NCBI GenBank assembly: GCA_963765785.1
Contig: CAVXXW010000001.1
Coordinates: 372,001-436,000 of the forward strand
From: AC-32 sp963765785
Lineage (GTDB): Bacteria; Actinomycetota; Thermoleophilia; Gaiellales; Gaiellaceae
DNA: 64,000 nt
Direction: 5' to 3'
Every line of letters starts with the position of its first letter. The stretch's first letter is position 1. Made by a program: the position numbers and the translations under genes. Shown here piece by piece: positions 7,877-16,426 of this stretch. The notes under the pieces are model-generated. The model was not told the DNA's origin. It did no database searches and saw nothing but the letters and a program-made list of their open reading frames with translations.

Positions 7877-8867
7877 GCTGGTCGGGGATTTCGATCAGAT
7901 CGCGCAGGAGCTGCGCGCGTCGAAGCCCGTCGCCTCGCCGGCGCTGCGCGAGCGCGTGGCGGCACTGAAGCCGTCGGAGCCGCGTTGGACGTTCAGGATG
8001 CCGAGCCGCCGGCTTGTGCTGTCGCTTGCGGCTGTGGCGCTACTCGGCTCGTTCGTCGCTGCGGCGGCCACGCGGACCGGCGGCTCCACCAAGACGAGCT
8101 CCGGTGCGGCGAGCGGCGTTCATCCGACGCTTGCGCCGCGCAAGGCCATGAGCACGCCCGGAGTCGCGACCCCAGAGCGGGCGCTTAGTCCCGCGGCGCT
8201 CTCCGGAACGAACTCGGTTGCCCCGACGGCGGGACGGCTCCAACGTTACGACGCAACGCTCCGGCTCCGCGTGCAAAACGTGGACGGCCTCTCCCGAGCT
8301 ACTCAGAGGGCGATCAACCTGACGCGTGGCCTCGGCGGGTACGTCGGCTCGGTCGACTACGCGACGAGCGGCGGCCAGCGCGGCGGCGCGACGCTCGTGC
8401 TGCGCGTGCCAGTGGCGAACATTCAGGCCGAGCTCGACGGGTTGACCGACCTCGGCACGATCTTGCAGCAGCGCACGGGCATCCTCGACGTCACGCGCCG
8501 CGCGGACCGCGAGTCCAAGCAGATCGCCGCGCTCGAGCGCCAGCTCGCGAGCGCGAGCCCACAGGACGCGCCCGCGATCCGCGCCCGCCTGGCGACCCTG
8601 CGCGCCAAGCATGCTCGGCTCGTCCGCAGCGCGCGCCTCGCTCGGATCGTCGTCGGCCTGACGACGCCGCCGCGGAAGGCGGCTGTGCCTCCGAGCCGCG
8701 TCCACCGCACGCTCGACGACGCCGGCTCGGTCCTCGTCCGCGAGCTCGAGATCCTGCTCTACGCCCTCGTCGTCGCGGGCCCGCTGCTCCTCCTCGGCGC
8801 CGCCGGCGTCATAACGGCCCGAGCCGCCCGCCGCCGCTCCGATCGCCGACTGCTCGATCGGGCGTAG
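7863..8867 (+). CDS. DUF4349 membrane protein, possible anti-sigma partner
   Basis: A 334-residue protein with a short cytoplasmic N-terminus (about 48 residues), a membrane segment at about 51-69 (LVLSLAAVALLGSFVAAA), an extracytoplasmic DUF4349-like domain and a second membrane segment near 297-318 before a basic tail. The DUF4349 call rests on the block from LQRYDATLRLRVQNVDGLSR through VLRVPVANIQAELDGL and the coiled-coil-like RRADRESKQIAALERQLAS. It starts at GTG 7863 inside the sigma gene, so the two are probably co-translated. The cytoplasmic N-terminus contains ALRERVAALKP, a plausible sigma-binding segment. That role is inference. Confidence 0.75.
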   Translation: MSPLELVGDFDQIAQELRASKPVASPALRERVAALKPSEPRWTFRMPSRRLVLSLAAVALLGSFVAAAATRTGGSTKTSSGAASGVHPTLAPRKAMSTPGVATPERALSPAALSGTNSVAPTAGRLQRYDATLRLRVQNVDGLSRATQRAINLTRGLGGYVGSVDYATSGGQRGGATLVLRVPVANIQAELDGLTDLGTILQQRTGILDVTRRADRESKQIAALERQLASASPQDAPAIRARLATLRAKHARLVRSARLARIVVGLTTPPRKAAVPPSRVHRTLDDAGSVLVRELEILLYALVVAGPLLLLGAAGVITARAARRRSDRRLLDRA

Positions 8868-8882
8868 CGACCGCGGCCGCGG

Positions 8883-10736
8883 CTAGTGAACGATCCGGAA
8901 CTGCGGCTTCGTCACGACGAGCCGCACCGGGTCCGACCACGAGAGCGTGGTCTTCGTGCCCATCAGCATCGCGTCGAGCCCGCGCACGCGGTAGTACCAG
9001 GTGCCGGGCGTGAGCGGGAGCGTCGCGGCGGTGCCGTCGGTGACCTTCGAGCCGGCCGTGGCCCACGGGTACGCCTTCCTGCTCCACTGCACCTCGTAGT
9101 TGCCCGCGCTCTCGAGCGGCAGCCACGAGACGAGCGGCTGGCCGTAGAAGCGCGGTGACGGCTTGCGCGCGGAGACGAGCTGGCCTTCGGGCGAGAGCCC
9201 CGAGACGTAAGGCGTGCCGCCCGCGCCGGTGACGGTCGGATCGCTCGTCTTGCCGAACATCCCGACGCGGCCCGACGCGCAGGCGTCCTGCGTCAGCTCG
9301 TCGTCGGCGTAGGTGACGCCGCCGCTCGGCCGGACGACCGGGTCGGCCATCGCATGCGCCGAGGCGATCGAGGTGGCGAGGGTGATCACCTGGCCGGACA
9401 CCGCGGTCACGATCCTCGTCTCCGCGGGCGGCAGGCCGATCTGGAGCGTGTCTCCGACGGAGATCCCGGCGGGATTCGAGACCGTGACTGTGGTGTCGCC
9501 GGGCACGGCAGGAGCGGCGAGCGTGGTGGAGATCAGCTGGTCGGGGACCTCGTCGACCGGCATCGCGGTCCAGAAGTAGTGGCCGCCAGCCCAGTCGCTG
9601 TCCCAGAGGTCGACCTTCGCCGGCTTGACGACCTGCGCGGGCGGTAGGCCGTTGTTGCTCGCCGTCCCCGAGGCGAGGTCGAGCTCGTTCGTCTTGACGT
9701 CGAGCCCTTCGAGCGTCTTCGAGTCTGGCTGGGTGCCGAAGCCGAGCGAGACGCTGCGCGCGGCCGCGATCCCGGTCGTATCGCTCGGCATCGCCAGCGG
9801 CCCGACGTCGCGCGGCACGTACGCGGGGCTGCCCACGATCGCGCCGTTGAACACCGTGTTCAGGCAGTCCTGATCGGTGAAGACGACCACGCGGGTGAGC
9901 TCGGTGGGCGTGCCCCAGATCGAGGTGTTGCCGCTCCAGAGGAACGCGGGCGTGACCTCGTGCGTCGCCGAGTGCCCGGGATTGGAGACGACGTCGGAGA
10001 CAGTGGTGAGATTCGTCAGCGGCCCGGCGTTGAAGGGAGGGTTGAAGCTCGTGTAGACCGGGCTCCAGGGGCCGAACGAGACCGCGGGCAGTCCGTTGTC
10101 GCTCTGCCCGTAGAGCCAGCGCATGGCGCGGACGCGGTAGTGGACGGCGCCCGTCCACGAGGGATCCTGGTGGAAGGTGTAGTACTCGCGCTCGTCGGCC
10201 ATGTTCGACCGCGTCGTGAACCAGTGGTTCACGTTGTCGAGCATCCAGACCATGTAGGCGTTGGCGCCGGCGACCTTGCTCCACCGCAGCAGGCCCGGGT
10301 AGGAAGGGGTCAGCGGCACGGGGACGGCCGGCCAGCGCATGTTGAAGCCGAACGTCTGGCTCCAGGGCGTGACGCCCTTGCGCGTGACCGCCCGCACGTG
10401 CGCGTAGAGCGAGTACGGATTGCCCGTGATCCACGGCAGAGAGAGTGGGAGCGCGGTCGCCGGGCTCTTGATGCCGTTGCTCGACCAGACCATCGCGTTG
10501 TCTGAGAACTTCTTGCTGGTCGCGAGCTCGAACTGATAGCTGACCGCACCGCGGATGGGGTTCCAGGCGAACGATGGCGTCTGCGCGAAGGTGTGCGTGA
10601 CGGCCTGGTCCGCGCGGAGCGTGAAGGCGTGCAGGTTCGCCGGCGAGGCCGGCGCAGCGTGGGCGACCGCGCACGGCAGCGCGACCGCGAACGCGGCGGC
10701 CACGGCAGCAGCAAGTCGGAGACGGGCGCAGACCAT
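8883..10736 (-). CDS. Large secreted protein with fibronectin-like repeats
   Basis: A 617-residue protein with a clear signal peptide (hydrophobic AAAVAAAFAVALPCAV, cleavage near AHA-APA at about residue 27). The body holds recurring Trp-rich beta-sandwich segments such as PSFAWNPIRGAVSYQFEL, GLLRWSKVAGANAYMVW and VSWLPLESAGNYEVQWS, each followed by a YxxRVRA-type strand. These look like fibronectin type III or related modules. No catalytic motif was recognised. It is probably an exported surface or matrix protein. It reads leftward, with a 20-bp palindrome between it and the upstream amidase gene. Confidence 0.72.
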   Translation of the reverse strand: MVCARLRLAAAVAAAFAVALPCAVAHAAPASPANLHAFTLRADQAVTHTFAQTPSFAWNPIRGAVSYQFELATSKKFSDNAMVWSSNGIKSPATALPLSLPWITGNPYSLYAHVRAVTRKGVTPWSQTFGFNMRWPAVPVPLTPSYPGLLRWSKVAGANAYMVWMLDNVNHWFTTRSNMADEREYYTFHQDPSWTGAVHYRVRAMRWLYGQSDNGLPAVSFGPWSPVYTSFNPPFNAGPLTNLTTVSDVVSNPGHSATHEVTPAFLWSGNTSIWGTPTELTRVVVFTDQDCLNTVFNGAIVGSPAYVPRDVGPLAMPSDTTGIAAARSVSLGFGTQPDSKTLEGLDVKTNELDLASGTASNNGLPPAQVVKPAKVDLWDSDWAGGHYFWTAMPVDEVPDQLISTTLAAPAVPGDTTVTVSNPAGISVGDTLQIGLPPAETRIVTAVSGQVITLATSIASAHAMADPVVRPSGGVTYADDELTQDACASGRVGMFGKTSDPTVTGAGGTPYVSGLSPEGQLVSARKPSPRFYGQPLVSWLPLESAGNYEVQWSRKAYPWATAGSKVTDGTAATLPLTPGTWYYRVRGLDAMLMGTKTTLSWSDPVRLVVTKPQFRIVH

Positions 10737-10773
10737 CCTCAGGAGCAGTTGTCGGCACGGCGTGTGCCTGCGG

Positions 10774-10793
10774 CGTCACTCGTTCGAGTGACG
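10774..10793. terminator. 20-bp perfect palindrome after the amidase gene
   Basis: The arms CGTCACTCG and CGAGTGACG flank a 2-base TT centre, ending directly at the amidase stop codon. It could form a short hairpin ending the leftward cta-amidase transcript. There is no run of T, so it could equally be an operator for the secreted-protein gene that starts about 40 bp further on. Confidence 0.4.
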
Positions 10794-11915
10794 TCAGTCG
10801 GGGGAGAGCGCCTGCTGGAGCGCCTTCGCCGCGCCGAGCACGAGCGCGTCTCGTCCCGGCGAGGCGGCGAGCTGCACGGACGCGGGCAGCCCGCCCTCGG
10901 CGGGACCGCACGGCAGCGCGGCGGCAGGCCAGCCCGTCGCGTTGAACGGGTAGGTCAGCTTGATCAGGCGGCCCCGGAGAGCGAGCTCGTCCGCGGGAGC
11001 GGGCGGCGCGACGCACTCGAGCGTCGGAGTCAGGACGAGGTCGACGCCCGCGGCGGCCTCGGCGAGCTGCTCGCGGTAGGCATCCCGCCGCGCTACTGCC
11101 CGCTCGAACTCGGCGTCCGTGACCTCGAGTGCCTGCTCGATCTTCGGCCGCACGTTCGCGCCGTACTCGTCCGCGTGCTCGGCGAACAGCTCGCGGTGGA
11201 CGTCGGCGACCTCGTGGTCGAAGCAGTCGTAGAACCCGCCGGCCGGCGGCAGCTCGAGCCGGCGCGTATGCGGGAACCGTCCGGCCGCCTCCTCGACGCG
11301 CGCCCGCACCTGCGCATCGGCGCCCTCGGTCCAGGCGACGCCGACCTCGACGTCCTCGAGCCCGACCTCCTGCGGCTCGAACCCCGGTGCGAGCGCCGCC
11401 ATCATCGTCTCGCAGGTTGCGATGTCCCGGGCCATCGGTCCCGCGTGGTCGTAGCTGGGCGCGAGCGGAAAGCAGCCGTCGAGCGGCACGAGCCCCCACG
11501 TCGGCTTGAAGCCGGCGACGCCGCAGCAGGCGGCCGGGATGCGAATCGACCCGCCAGAGTCGGTGCCGAGCGCCGCGTCGGCGAGCCCGGCCGCGAGTGC
11601 CGCCGCGGAGCCGCCGCTGGAGCCGCCGGCGACGTGCCCCGGGTAGCGCGGGTTCGGCACGGCGCCGAAGTGCTCGTTCTCGGAGGTCGTGCCGAACGCG
11701 AACTCGTGCAGGTTCGTCTTGCCGACGTTCGCGTAGCCGGCCGCCTCGAGCCGCCGCACCGCCTCGGCCGTCTCGCGCGGCAGGTGCTCGGCGAAGAGGA
11801 TCGAGCCGTAGGTCGTGACGAGCCCCGCCGTGTCGAACAGGTCCTTGACGGCGAGCCGGATCCCCTCGCCGGGCGCCTCCGGCCGGGCGAGGAAGATCCC
11901 GTCGAGGTCGTTCAG
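10794..11915 (-). CDS. Amidase signature family protein (GatA-like)
   Basis: About 373 residues of the amidase-signature family, hydrolysing an amide bond with a Ser-cisSer-Lys triad. The Lys lies in RLAVKDLFDTAG, the cis-Ser in GGSSGGSAAALAAG and the nucleophile Ser in LGTDSGGSIRIPAAC. It is shorter than typical GatA proteins (about 470-490), so it is likelier a free amidase than the tRNA amidotransferase subunit. The open frame extends far upstream, but only as a shadow of ctaB. The first usable codon at the natural N-terminus is a CTG at 11915 overlapping the preceding stop (CTGA), so the start is uncertain. Confidence 0.85.
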   Translation of the reverse strand: MNDLDGIFLARPEAPGEGIRLAVKDLFDTAGLVTTYGSILFAEHLPRETAEAVRRLEAAGYANVGKTNLHEFAFGTTSENEHFGAVPNPRYPGHVAGGSSGGSAAALAAGLADAALGTDSGGSIRIPAACCGVAGFKPTWGLVPLDGCFPLAPSYDHAGPMARDIATCETMMAALAPGFEPQEVGLEDVEVGVAWTEGADAQVRARVEEAAGRFPHTRRLELPPAGGFYDCFDHEVADVHRELFAEHADEYGANVRPKIEQALEVTDAEFERAVARRDAYREQLAEAAAGVDLVLTPTLECVAPPAPADELALRGRLIKLTYPFNATGWPAAALPCGPAEGGLPASVQLAASPGRDALVLGAAKALQQALSPD

Positions 11916-12037
11916 AAGACGGCCAGGTAGATGAACCCGACCGCGAACGCGAGCATGAGGAGCACCAGGAAGAGCCCGAACAGCGCGAGCCCGAGCTTCG
12001 TGTTCGTGCGCTCGAAGCTCTCGTCGTGCTCGTGCAT
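11912..12037 (-). CDS. 41-residue single-span membrane protein in the cytochrome oxidase cluster
   Basis: A small frame with an ATG at 12037 directly after the ctaB stop. It encodes 41 residues: a charged start (MHEHDESFERTNTK), then one long hydrophobic span (LGLALFGLFLVLLMLAF and onward). It lies between ctaB and the amidase in the same direction, and its stop overlaps the likely amidase start. Size, topology and position suggest a small accessory subunit of the cytochrome oxidase, like the subunit IV or CoxF-type peptides of other actinobacteria. I cannot assign it to a named family. Coding status rests on position and composition. Confidence 0.6.
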   Translation of the reverse strand: MHEHDESFERTNTKLGLALFGLFLVLLMLAFAVGFIYLAVF

Positions 12038-13222
12038 CTAGAGCAGCGGATCGAGGGCCAGCGCCACGAAGAGCAGCGCGAGGTACAGGAGCGAGTAGTG
12101 GAAGAGCGCGCTCGCGCGGACGGTGGTCGTCTCGCGGCGCAGCCGCCACGCGAGCCGCAGGAAGAAGGCGCCGAGAAGCAGTGCGGCAGCTAGGTACGCG
12201 ACGCCGGCCGTGTGCCACGCGAACGGCAGCAGCGTCACGCCGACGAGCACGATCGAGTACCAGACGATCTGCCTCGCCGTCTCGTCGTCGCCGCGGACGA
12301 CCGGCAGCATCGGCACGCGCGCGGCGGCGTAGTCGCGCTTGATCACGAGCGCGAGCGCCCAGAAGTGCGGCGGCGTCCAGAAGAAGACGATCAGGAAGAG
12401 AAACAGCGCCGGCAGGGTCAGGTTGCCGGTCGCGGCGGCCCAGCCGACGAGCGGCGGGACTGCGCCGGCGGCACCGCCGATGACGATGTTCTGCGGCGTC
12501 GAGCGCTTCAGCCAGCGCGTGTAGACAAGCACGTAGAAGAGCCCACCGACAAGCGCGAGCGCCGCCGTCAGCACGTTCACGAGCGACGCGAGCAGGACGA
12601 ACGAGAACGCCATCAGCGTGAGCCCGAACTCGAGCGCCCGCTCGGGCGTGACCCGGTCTTCCGCGACGGGTCTGTGCCCCGTGCGGCGCATCAACCGGTC
12701 GAGGTCGCGGTCGAGGACGTGATTGAGCGCGCTGGAGCCGCCGCAGGCGAGCGCGAGGCCGGCCATGGTGACGACGAACGTCCCGAGCGGCGGCACGCCT
12801 TGCGCACCCACGAACATCCCGGCTGCGCCCGTGAGCAGAAGCAGCGACATGATCCGCGGCTTGGTCAGGGTGACGTAGTCGCGCCAGGTCGCGCGGCCGA
12901 CCGGCTCGCCGCGGAAGGTCTGGACGACGAGCACGAGCGCGGACGCGAGCGAGAGCCCGGCGAGCGCCAGGTGCGCCGGCTTCGAGATCACGAGCGCGGC
13001 GGCGAGGAAGGCGAGCAGCGCGACCAGCGCCGGCCCGAGCAGCCGCCGGTGGGCGACCCAGCCCGCGGCGACGAGGGCGGCGAGCGGCGGCAGCGCGACG
13101 GCGGCGAGGACGCGGTGAGCGGCGTCGAGCGAGAGCGCCCCGCTGACGACGGCCGCACAGCAGGCGCCGGCGGCCGTGAGGGCCGTCAGCCGCAGCCAGG
13201 GCCCGGGCCGCGAGCTAGGCAC
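12038..13222 (-). CDS. ctaB: Protohaem IX farnesyltransferase (haem O synthase) with N-terminal membrane extension
   Basis: A 394-residue UbiA-family prenyltransferase that adds a farnesyl chain to haem B to make haem O for the cytochrome oxidase. The first Asp motif, NHVLDRDLDRLMRRT, is at about residues 167-181, and the second Asp-containing loop is in HFWALALVIKRDYAAARVPM. The UbiA domain begins near residue 115 (DYVTLTKPRIMSLLLL). The first roughly 105 residues form extra hydrophobic spans not needed for the enzyme. Typical CtaB proteins are about 300 residues. The start overlaps the ctaD stop by 8 bp. Confidence 0.92.
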   Translation of the reverse strand: MPSSRPGPWLRLTALTAAGACCAAVVSGALSLDAAHRVLAAVALPPLAALVAAGWVAHRRLLGPALVALLAFLAAALVISKPAHLALAGLSLASALVLVVQTFRGEPVGRATWRDYVTLTKPRIMSLLLLTGAAGMFVGAQGVPPLGTFVVTMAGLALACGGSSALNHVLDRDLDRLMRRTGHRPVAEDRVTPERALEFGLTLMAFSFVLLASLVNVLTAALALVGGLFYVLVYTRWLKRSTPQNIVIGGAAGAVPPLVGWAAATGNLTLPALFLFLIVFFWTPPHFWALALVIKRDYAAARVPMLPVVRGDDETARQIVWYSIVLVGVTLLPFAWHTAGVAYLAAALLLGAFFLRLAWRLRRETTTVRASALFHYSLLYLALLFVALALDPLL

Positions 13223-14855
13223 CGGCCTCCGCGATGCGCCGCCGGAGGTCGCGCAGCGGGCGGGCGCTCGTCACGTAGGGAACCTTGTCGAAGTTGTGCG
13301 CCGGCGGAGGCGAGCTCGTGTACCACTCGAGCGTGTCGGCCAGCCACGGGTCGTTCACCGCGCGGACGCCCGAGCGGGTCGTCTTGACCACGTCGATCAG
13401 GAAGACGAGCACGCCGAGCGCCATGATCCCAGAACCGATCGTCGACGTCAGGTTGTACGCCTCCCAGGCGCCGCCGTAGTGGTACGTGTAGATCCGCCGC
13501 GGCATCCCGAGCAGGCCGAGCATGTGCATCGGGAAGAACGTCAGGTTCATCCCGGCGAAGATCAGCCAGAAGGAGATCTTGCCGAGCCGCTCGTCGAGCA
13601 GCTTGCCGAAGATCTTCGGCCACCAGTAGAAGAAGGCCGCGAAGACGGCGAAGACCGAGCCGCCGAAGAGCACGTAGTGCAGGTGCGCGACGACGAAGTA
13701 CGAGTCCTGCGCCTGCCAGTCGAACGGGTACGCGGCCACGAAGATGCCCGAGAGCCCGCCGATCGTGAAGATGACGATGAACCCGAGCGCGAACAGCATC
13801 GCCGTGTCGAAGTGGATGTTGCCGCGCCAGGTCGTCGCGACCCAGTTGAAGATCTTGATGCCGGTCGGGACGGCGATGATCATCGACGAGATCATGAAAA
13901 ATCCCTGCAGATAGCCGGGTAGGCCGACCGTGAACATGTGGTGGGCCCAGACGAGCATCGAGTAGAAGCCGATCGCCACGGTCGAGACCGCGATCGCCGT
14001 GTAGCCGAAGATCGGCTTGCGCGAGAACACCGGGACGATCTCCGAGATCACGCCCATCGCGGGCAGGATCATGATGTAGACCTCGGGGTGCCCGAAGAAC
14101 CAGAAGACGTGCTGGTAGAGGAGCGCGCTCCCGCCCTCGTCCGGGATGAAGAAGTGGGTGCCGGCCTGACGGTCGAGCAGCAGCATCGTCAGCCCGGCCG
14201 AGAGCGCCGGCAGCGCCACGACGAGCAGCGCCGAGTAGACCTCCATCGCCCAGACGAACAGCGGCATGCGCATCCACGACATGCCCGGCGCGCGCAGCCG
14301 GTGGATCGTGACGAGGAAGTTGATCGCGCCCGCGAGCGACGCGAGCGTCAGCACGTGGAGCGAGAGGATCCAGAGGTCCATCCCGTGGCCGGGGGTGTAC
14401 ATGGCCTCGCTCAGCGGCGCGTAGCCCGTCCAGCCCGCGCGCGGGGCGCCGCCGGCTGCGAACCAGGACAAGTAGAGGATGATCCCGCCCAACAGGAAGA
14501 GCCAGTACGAGAGCGCGTTCAGCCGCGGGAAGGCCATGTCGCGGGCCCCGATCATCAGCGGAACGAGGTAGTTGCCGAGCCCGGCCCAGATCGGGACGAC
14601 GACCAGGAAGACCATCGTCGTGCCGTGCATGGTGAACAGCTCGTTGTAGCTGTTCTTCGTCACGATGTGCTCGTTCGGCGTGGCGAGCTGCGCGCGCATC
14701 ACGAGTGCGAGGATCCCGCCCGCGACGAAGAAGACGAAGCTCGTCACGATGTAGAGGATCCCGATCCGCTTGTGGTCGACCGTCGTCAGCCAGCTCGACA
14801 ACCGGCCGCGCGAGACGACGACGGAGACGGGCGGCCGCTCGGCCCTAGCCGCCAC
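13215..14855 (-). CDS. ctaD: Cytochrome c oxidase subunit I
   Basis: A 546-residue haem-copper oxidase subunit I with about 12 membrane spans. It carries the low-spin haem ligands His77 (FTMHGTTM) and His393, the CuB ligand His256 with the cross-linked Tyr260 (WFFGHPEVYIMILP), the CuB pair His305/306 (WAHHMFTVG) and the high-spin haem ligand His391 (VAHLHYVLFGG). The Tyr in the HPEVY loop marks a type A oxidase. It reduces O2 to water while pumping protons. It overlaps the end of ctaC by 11 bp and is followed by ctaB. No subunit III gene is present in the window. Confidence 0.95.
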   Translation of the reverse strand: MAARAERPPVSVVVSRGRLSSWLTTVDHKRIGILYIVTSFVFFVAGGILALVMRAQLATPNEHIVTKNSYNELFTMHGTTMVFLVVVPIWAGLGNYLVPLMIGARDMAFPRLNALSYWLFLLGGIILYLSWFAAGGAPRAGWTGYAPLSEAMYTPGHGMDLWILSLHVLTLASLAGAINFLVTIHRLRAPGMSWMRMPLFVWAMEVYSALLVVALPALSAGLTMLLLDRQAGTHFFIPDEGGSALLYQHVFWFFGHPEVYIMILPAMGVISEIVPVFSRKPIFGYTAIAVSTVAIGFYSMLVWAHHMFTVGLPGYLQGFFMISSMIIAVPTGIKIFNWVATTWRGNIHFDTAMLFALGFIVIFTIGGLSGIFVAAYPFDWQAQDSYFVVAHLHYVLFGGSVFAVFAAFFYWWPKIFGKLLDERLGKISFWLIFAGMNLTFFPMHMLGLLGMPRRIYTYHYGGAWEAYNLTSTIGSGIMALGVLVFLIDVVKTTRSGVRAVNDPWLADTLEWYTSSPPPAHNFDKVPYVTSARPLRDLRRRIAEAGA

Positions 14856-15835
14856 CGCCGGCTCCTCCCTGGCCGAAGCGCTTCTGCAGGTACGCGATCG
14901 TCGCGGCCAGCTGCTGCTGCGACCAGTCCCGGCCGACCGCGGGCATCTTGATCCCGCCGTTGCGGATCACGTTGGCGAGCGCCTGGTTGTCCTTCAACAG
15001 GGCGCTGCCCGCGATGTTCGGGCCGATTCCGCCCTGGCCGGCGAGGCCGTGGCACTTTGCGCAGACGCCGACGAAGGTCTCTTTGCCGAGCGCCTCCTGG
15101 TCGGTCTTCCGCTGCTTGATGAAGGCGGCGTACTGGGCGGCGGGAAGCACCTCGACCTGCGCGAGCATCTGGGCGTGCAGCAGTCCGCAGAACTCGGCGC
15201 ACTGGCCGCTGAAGGTGCCGAGCTTCGTCGCGACCCACGTCGTCTCGTTGGGGTGGCCCGGGATCGCGTCGAGCTTGCCGCCGAGCGCCGGCACCCACCA
15301 GCTGTGGTTGACGTCGTGCGAGACGATCCGCAGGCGCACCGGCCGGTTGTACGGCATCCGCAAGTGATCGACGGAAACGGCGCCGTTCGGGTACGTGAAC
15401 TCCCAGTAGTACTGGTGGCCGTCGATGCGGATGATCTCCTTCGCCGGAGCTGCTGGTCGGCGAGCCGGAGGTGGCGCCGATGTCGGAGACCTTCCAGAAG
15501 ACGAAGCCGGCGATGATCGCGAGGATCACGACGGGCCCCGCGGTCCACGCGAGCTCGAGGTTCGTGTGCCCACGGATCTGCGGCCCCTCTTCCTCACGCG
15601 GCCGGCCCTTGCTGCGGTAGCGGACCATGAAGAGGCCGAGCGTCACGGTTACCAGCAGGAAGATCCCGCCGGTGACGCCGAGGATCAGCCAGTAGACCTC
15701 GCGGATGCTCTGCGCGCCCGGCGAGGCGGGCGCCGGTGGCGCGACGCCGCCGTTGCCCGCGAGGGCCGCACCGGCCAGGACGAGCGCAAGCGTGACGACG
15801 AGGACGAAGGCAGACCGGCGCACAGGCGGTGGCAT
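14845..15835 (-). pseudogene. ctaC: Cytochrome c oxidase subunit II with fused cytochrome c domain (one-base frameshift)
   Basis: The N-terminal part (start ATG 15835, MPPPVRRSAF) has a signal or first span, a second membrane span (VYWLILGVTGGIFLLVTV) and a loop ending KVSDIGATSG. The C-terminal part, in another frame, continues PAKEIIRIDGHQYYWEFTYP. It then has the CuA site (SHDVNHSWW and SGQCAEFCGLLHAQM), followed by a fused c-type cytochrome with CAKCH and a distal Met (IKMPAVG). The two frames join if one base is removed near 15448-15451. Such a conserved respiratory gene in an intact cluster makes a sequence error likely, but real inactivation cannot be excluded. The cytochrome c fusion marks a caa3-type oxidase. 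Confidence 0.85.
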
Positions 15836-15838
15836 TGT

Positions 15839-16132
15839 ATGAGGGTGTCCACGCGCACGCGTGTGCAACTTCCGTCCGGGGTGGACGAGGGCTTCGAAGT
15901 GTTCGTCAACGGGGTTCGGCAAGAGCCCGGCCGCGACTTTCGGCAGGAGGGCGACGAGCTCGTGTTCGACCGCCGCCTCGCCCGCGAGGGCCGACTGGGC
16001 TTTTGGCGCTGGACGTCGATCTTCTTCGGAGTCGCAGGCACGTACCGCCAGAACGACAGCGTCGACGTCGTCTACGAGGCGGGCGGCCGGCGCGTGGTCG
16101 CGACCAGCCTGCCGCTCACGCTCGAGGAGTAG
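15839..16132 (+). CDS. Small conserved-looking protein of unknown function
   Basis: A 97-residue protein starting ATG 15839 (a GTG at 15845 is also possible). It looks beta-rich: it has short strands such as FEVFVNGVRQ and DELVFDRRL, then LGFWRWTSIFFGVAGTY and DSVDVVYEAGGRRVVATSLPL. I do not recognise a family or a catalytic motif. It is head to head with ctaC, with only 3 bp between the two ATGs, so either the promoters lie inside the opposite gene or one start is wrong. Its stop abuts the stop of the convergent small gene at 16133. Confidence 0.6.
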   Translation: MRVSTRTRVQLPSGVDEGFEVFVNGVRQEPGRDFRQEGDELVFDRRLAREGRLGFWRWTSIFFGVAGTYRQNDSVDVVYEAGGRRVVATSLPLTLEE

Positions 16133-16321
16133 CTACTCCGGGTCCGGCAGCTCGACGGGCTCGTCGTCCACGAGCACGCTGCGCCGGTCGATCTCGCACG
16201 TCGCCGCCCAGCGTGCGACCGCCAGCAGCACGGCGTCGAGCTCGTCCTCGGTGCTCTCCTCGACGCGCACCTCCCAGCGCTCGCCGTCGAGCGGCAGCAG
16301 GTCGGTCTGCGCGAACGGCAC
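16133..16321 (-). CDS. Small hypothetical protein, start uncertain
   Basis: At least 62 residues from GTG 16321, acidic, ending CEIDRRSVLVDDEPVELPDPE. The frame stays open upstream to about 16415 and reads GGSHIRTIRIEAPTSSAAEL, which looks more like a genuine N-terminus than the GTG does. A GGAGGGAG ribosome-binding-like sequence lies there, but no ATG, GTG or TTG follows it. So either a rare start codon is used or a base is wrong. Function is unknown. Its stop abuts the stop of the convergent gene at 15839-16132 (TAGCTA). Confidence 0.45.
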   Translation of the reverse strand: MPFAQTDLLPLDGERWEVRVEESTEDELDAVLLAVARWAATCEIDRRSVLVDDEPVELPDPE

Positions 16322-16426
16322 GAGATCGTGGACGAGAAGCTCTGCGGCGCTCGACGTCGGCGCCTCGATGCGGATGGTGCGGATGTGGCTCCCTCCGGCG
16401 GCTAGAGCAACCAGGGTAGCCGGTCG

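Noticed and set aside
8809..11499. A leftward open frame of 896 codons over the secreted protein and amidase
   Set aside because: It is out of frame with both real genes, has no domain features and would cross the palindrome at 10774.
15441..15456. Programmed ribosomal frameshift in ctaC
   Set aside because: No slippery heptamer, downstream structure or internal Shine-Dalgarno of the known types is visible, and other genes in the window show the same one-base excess.
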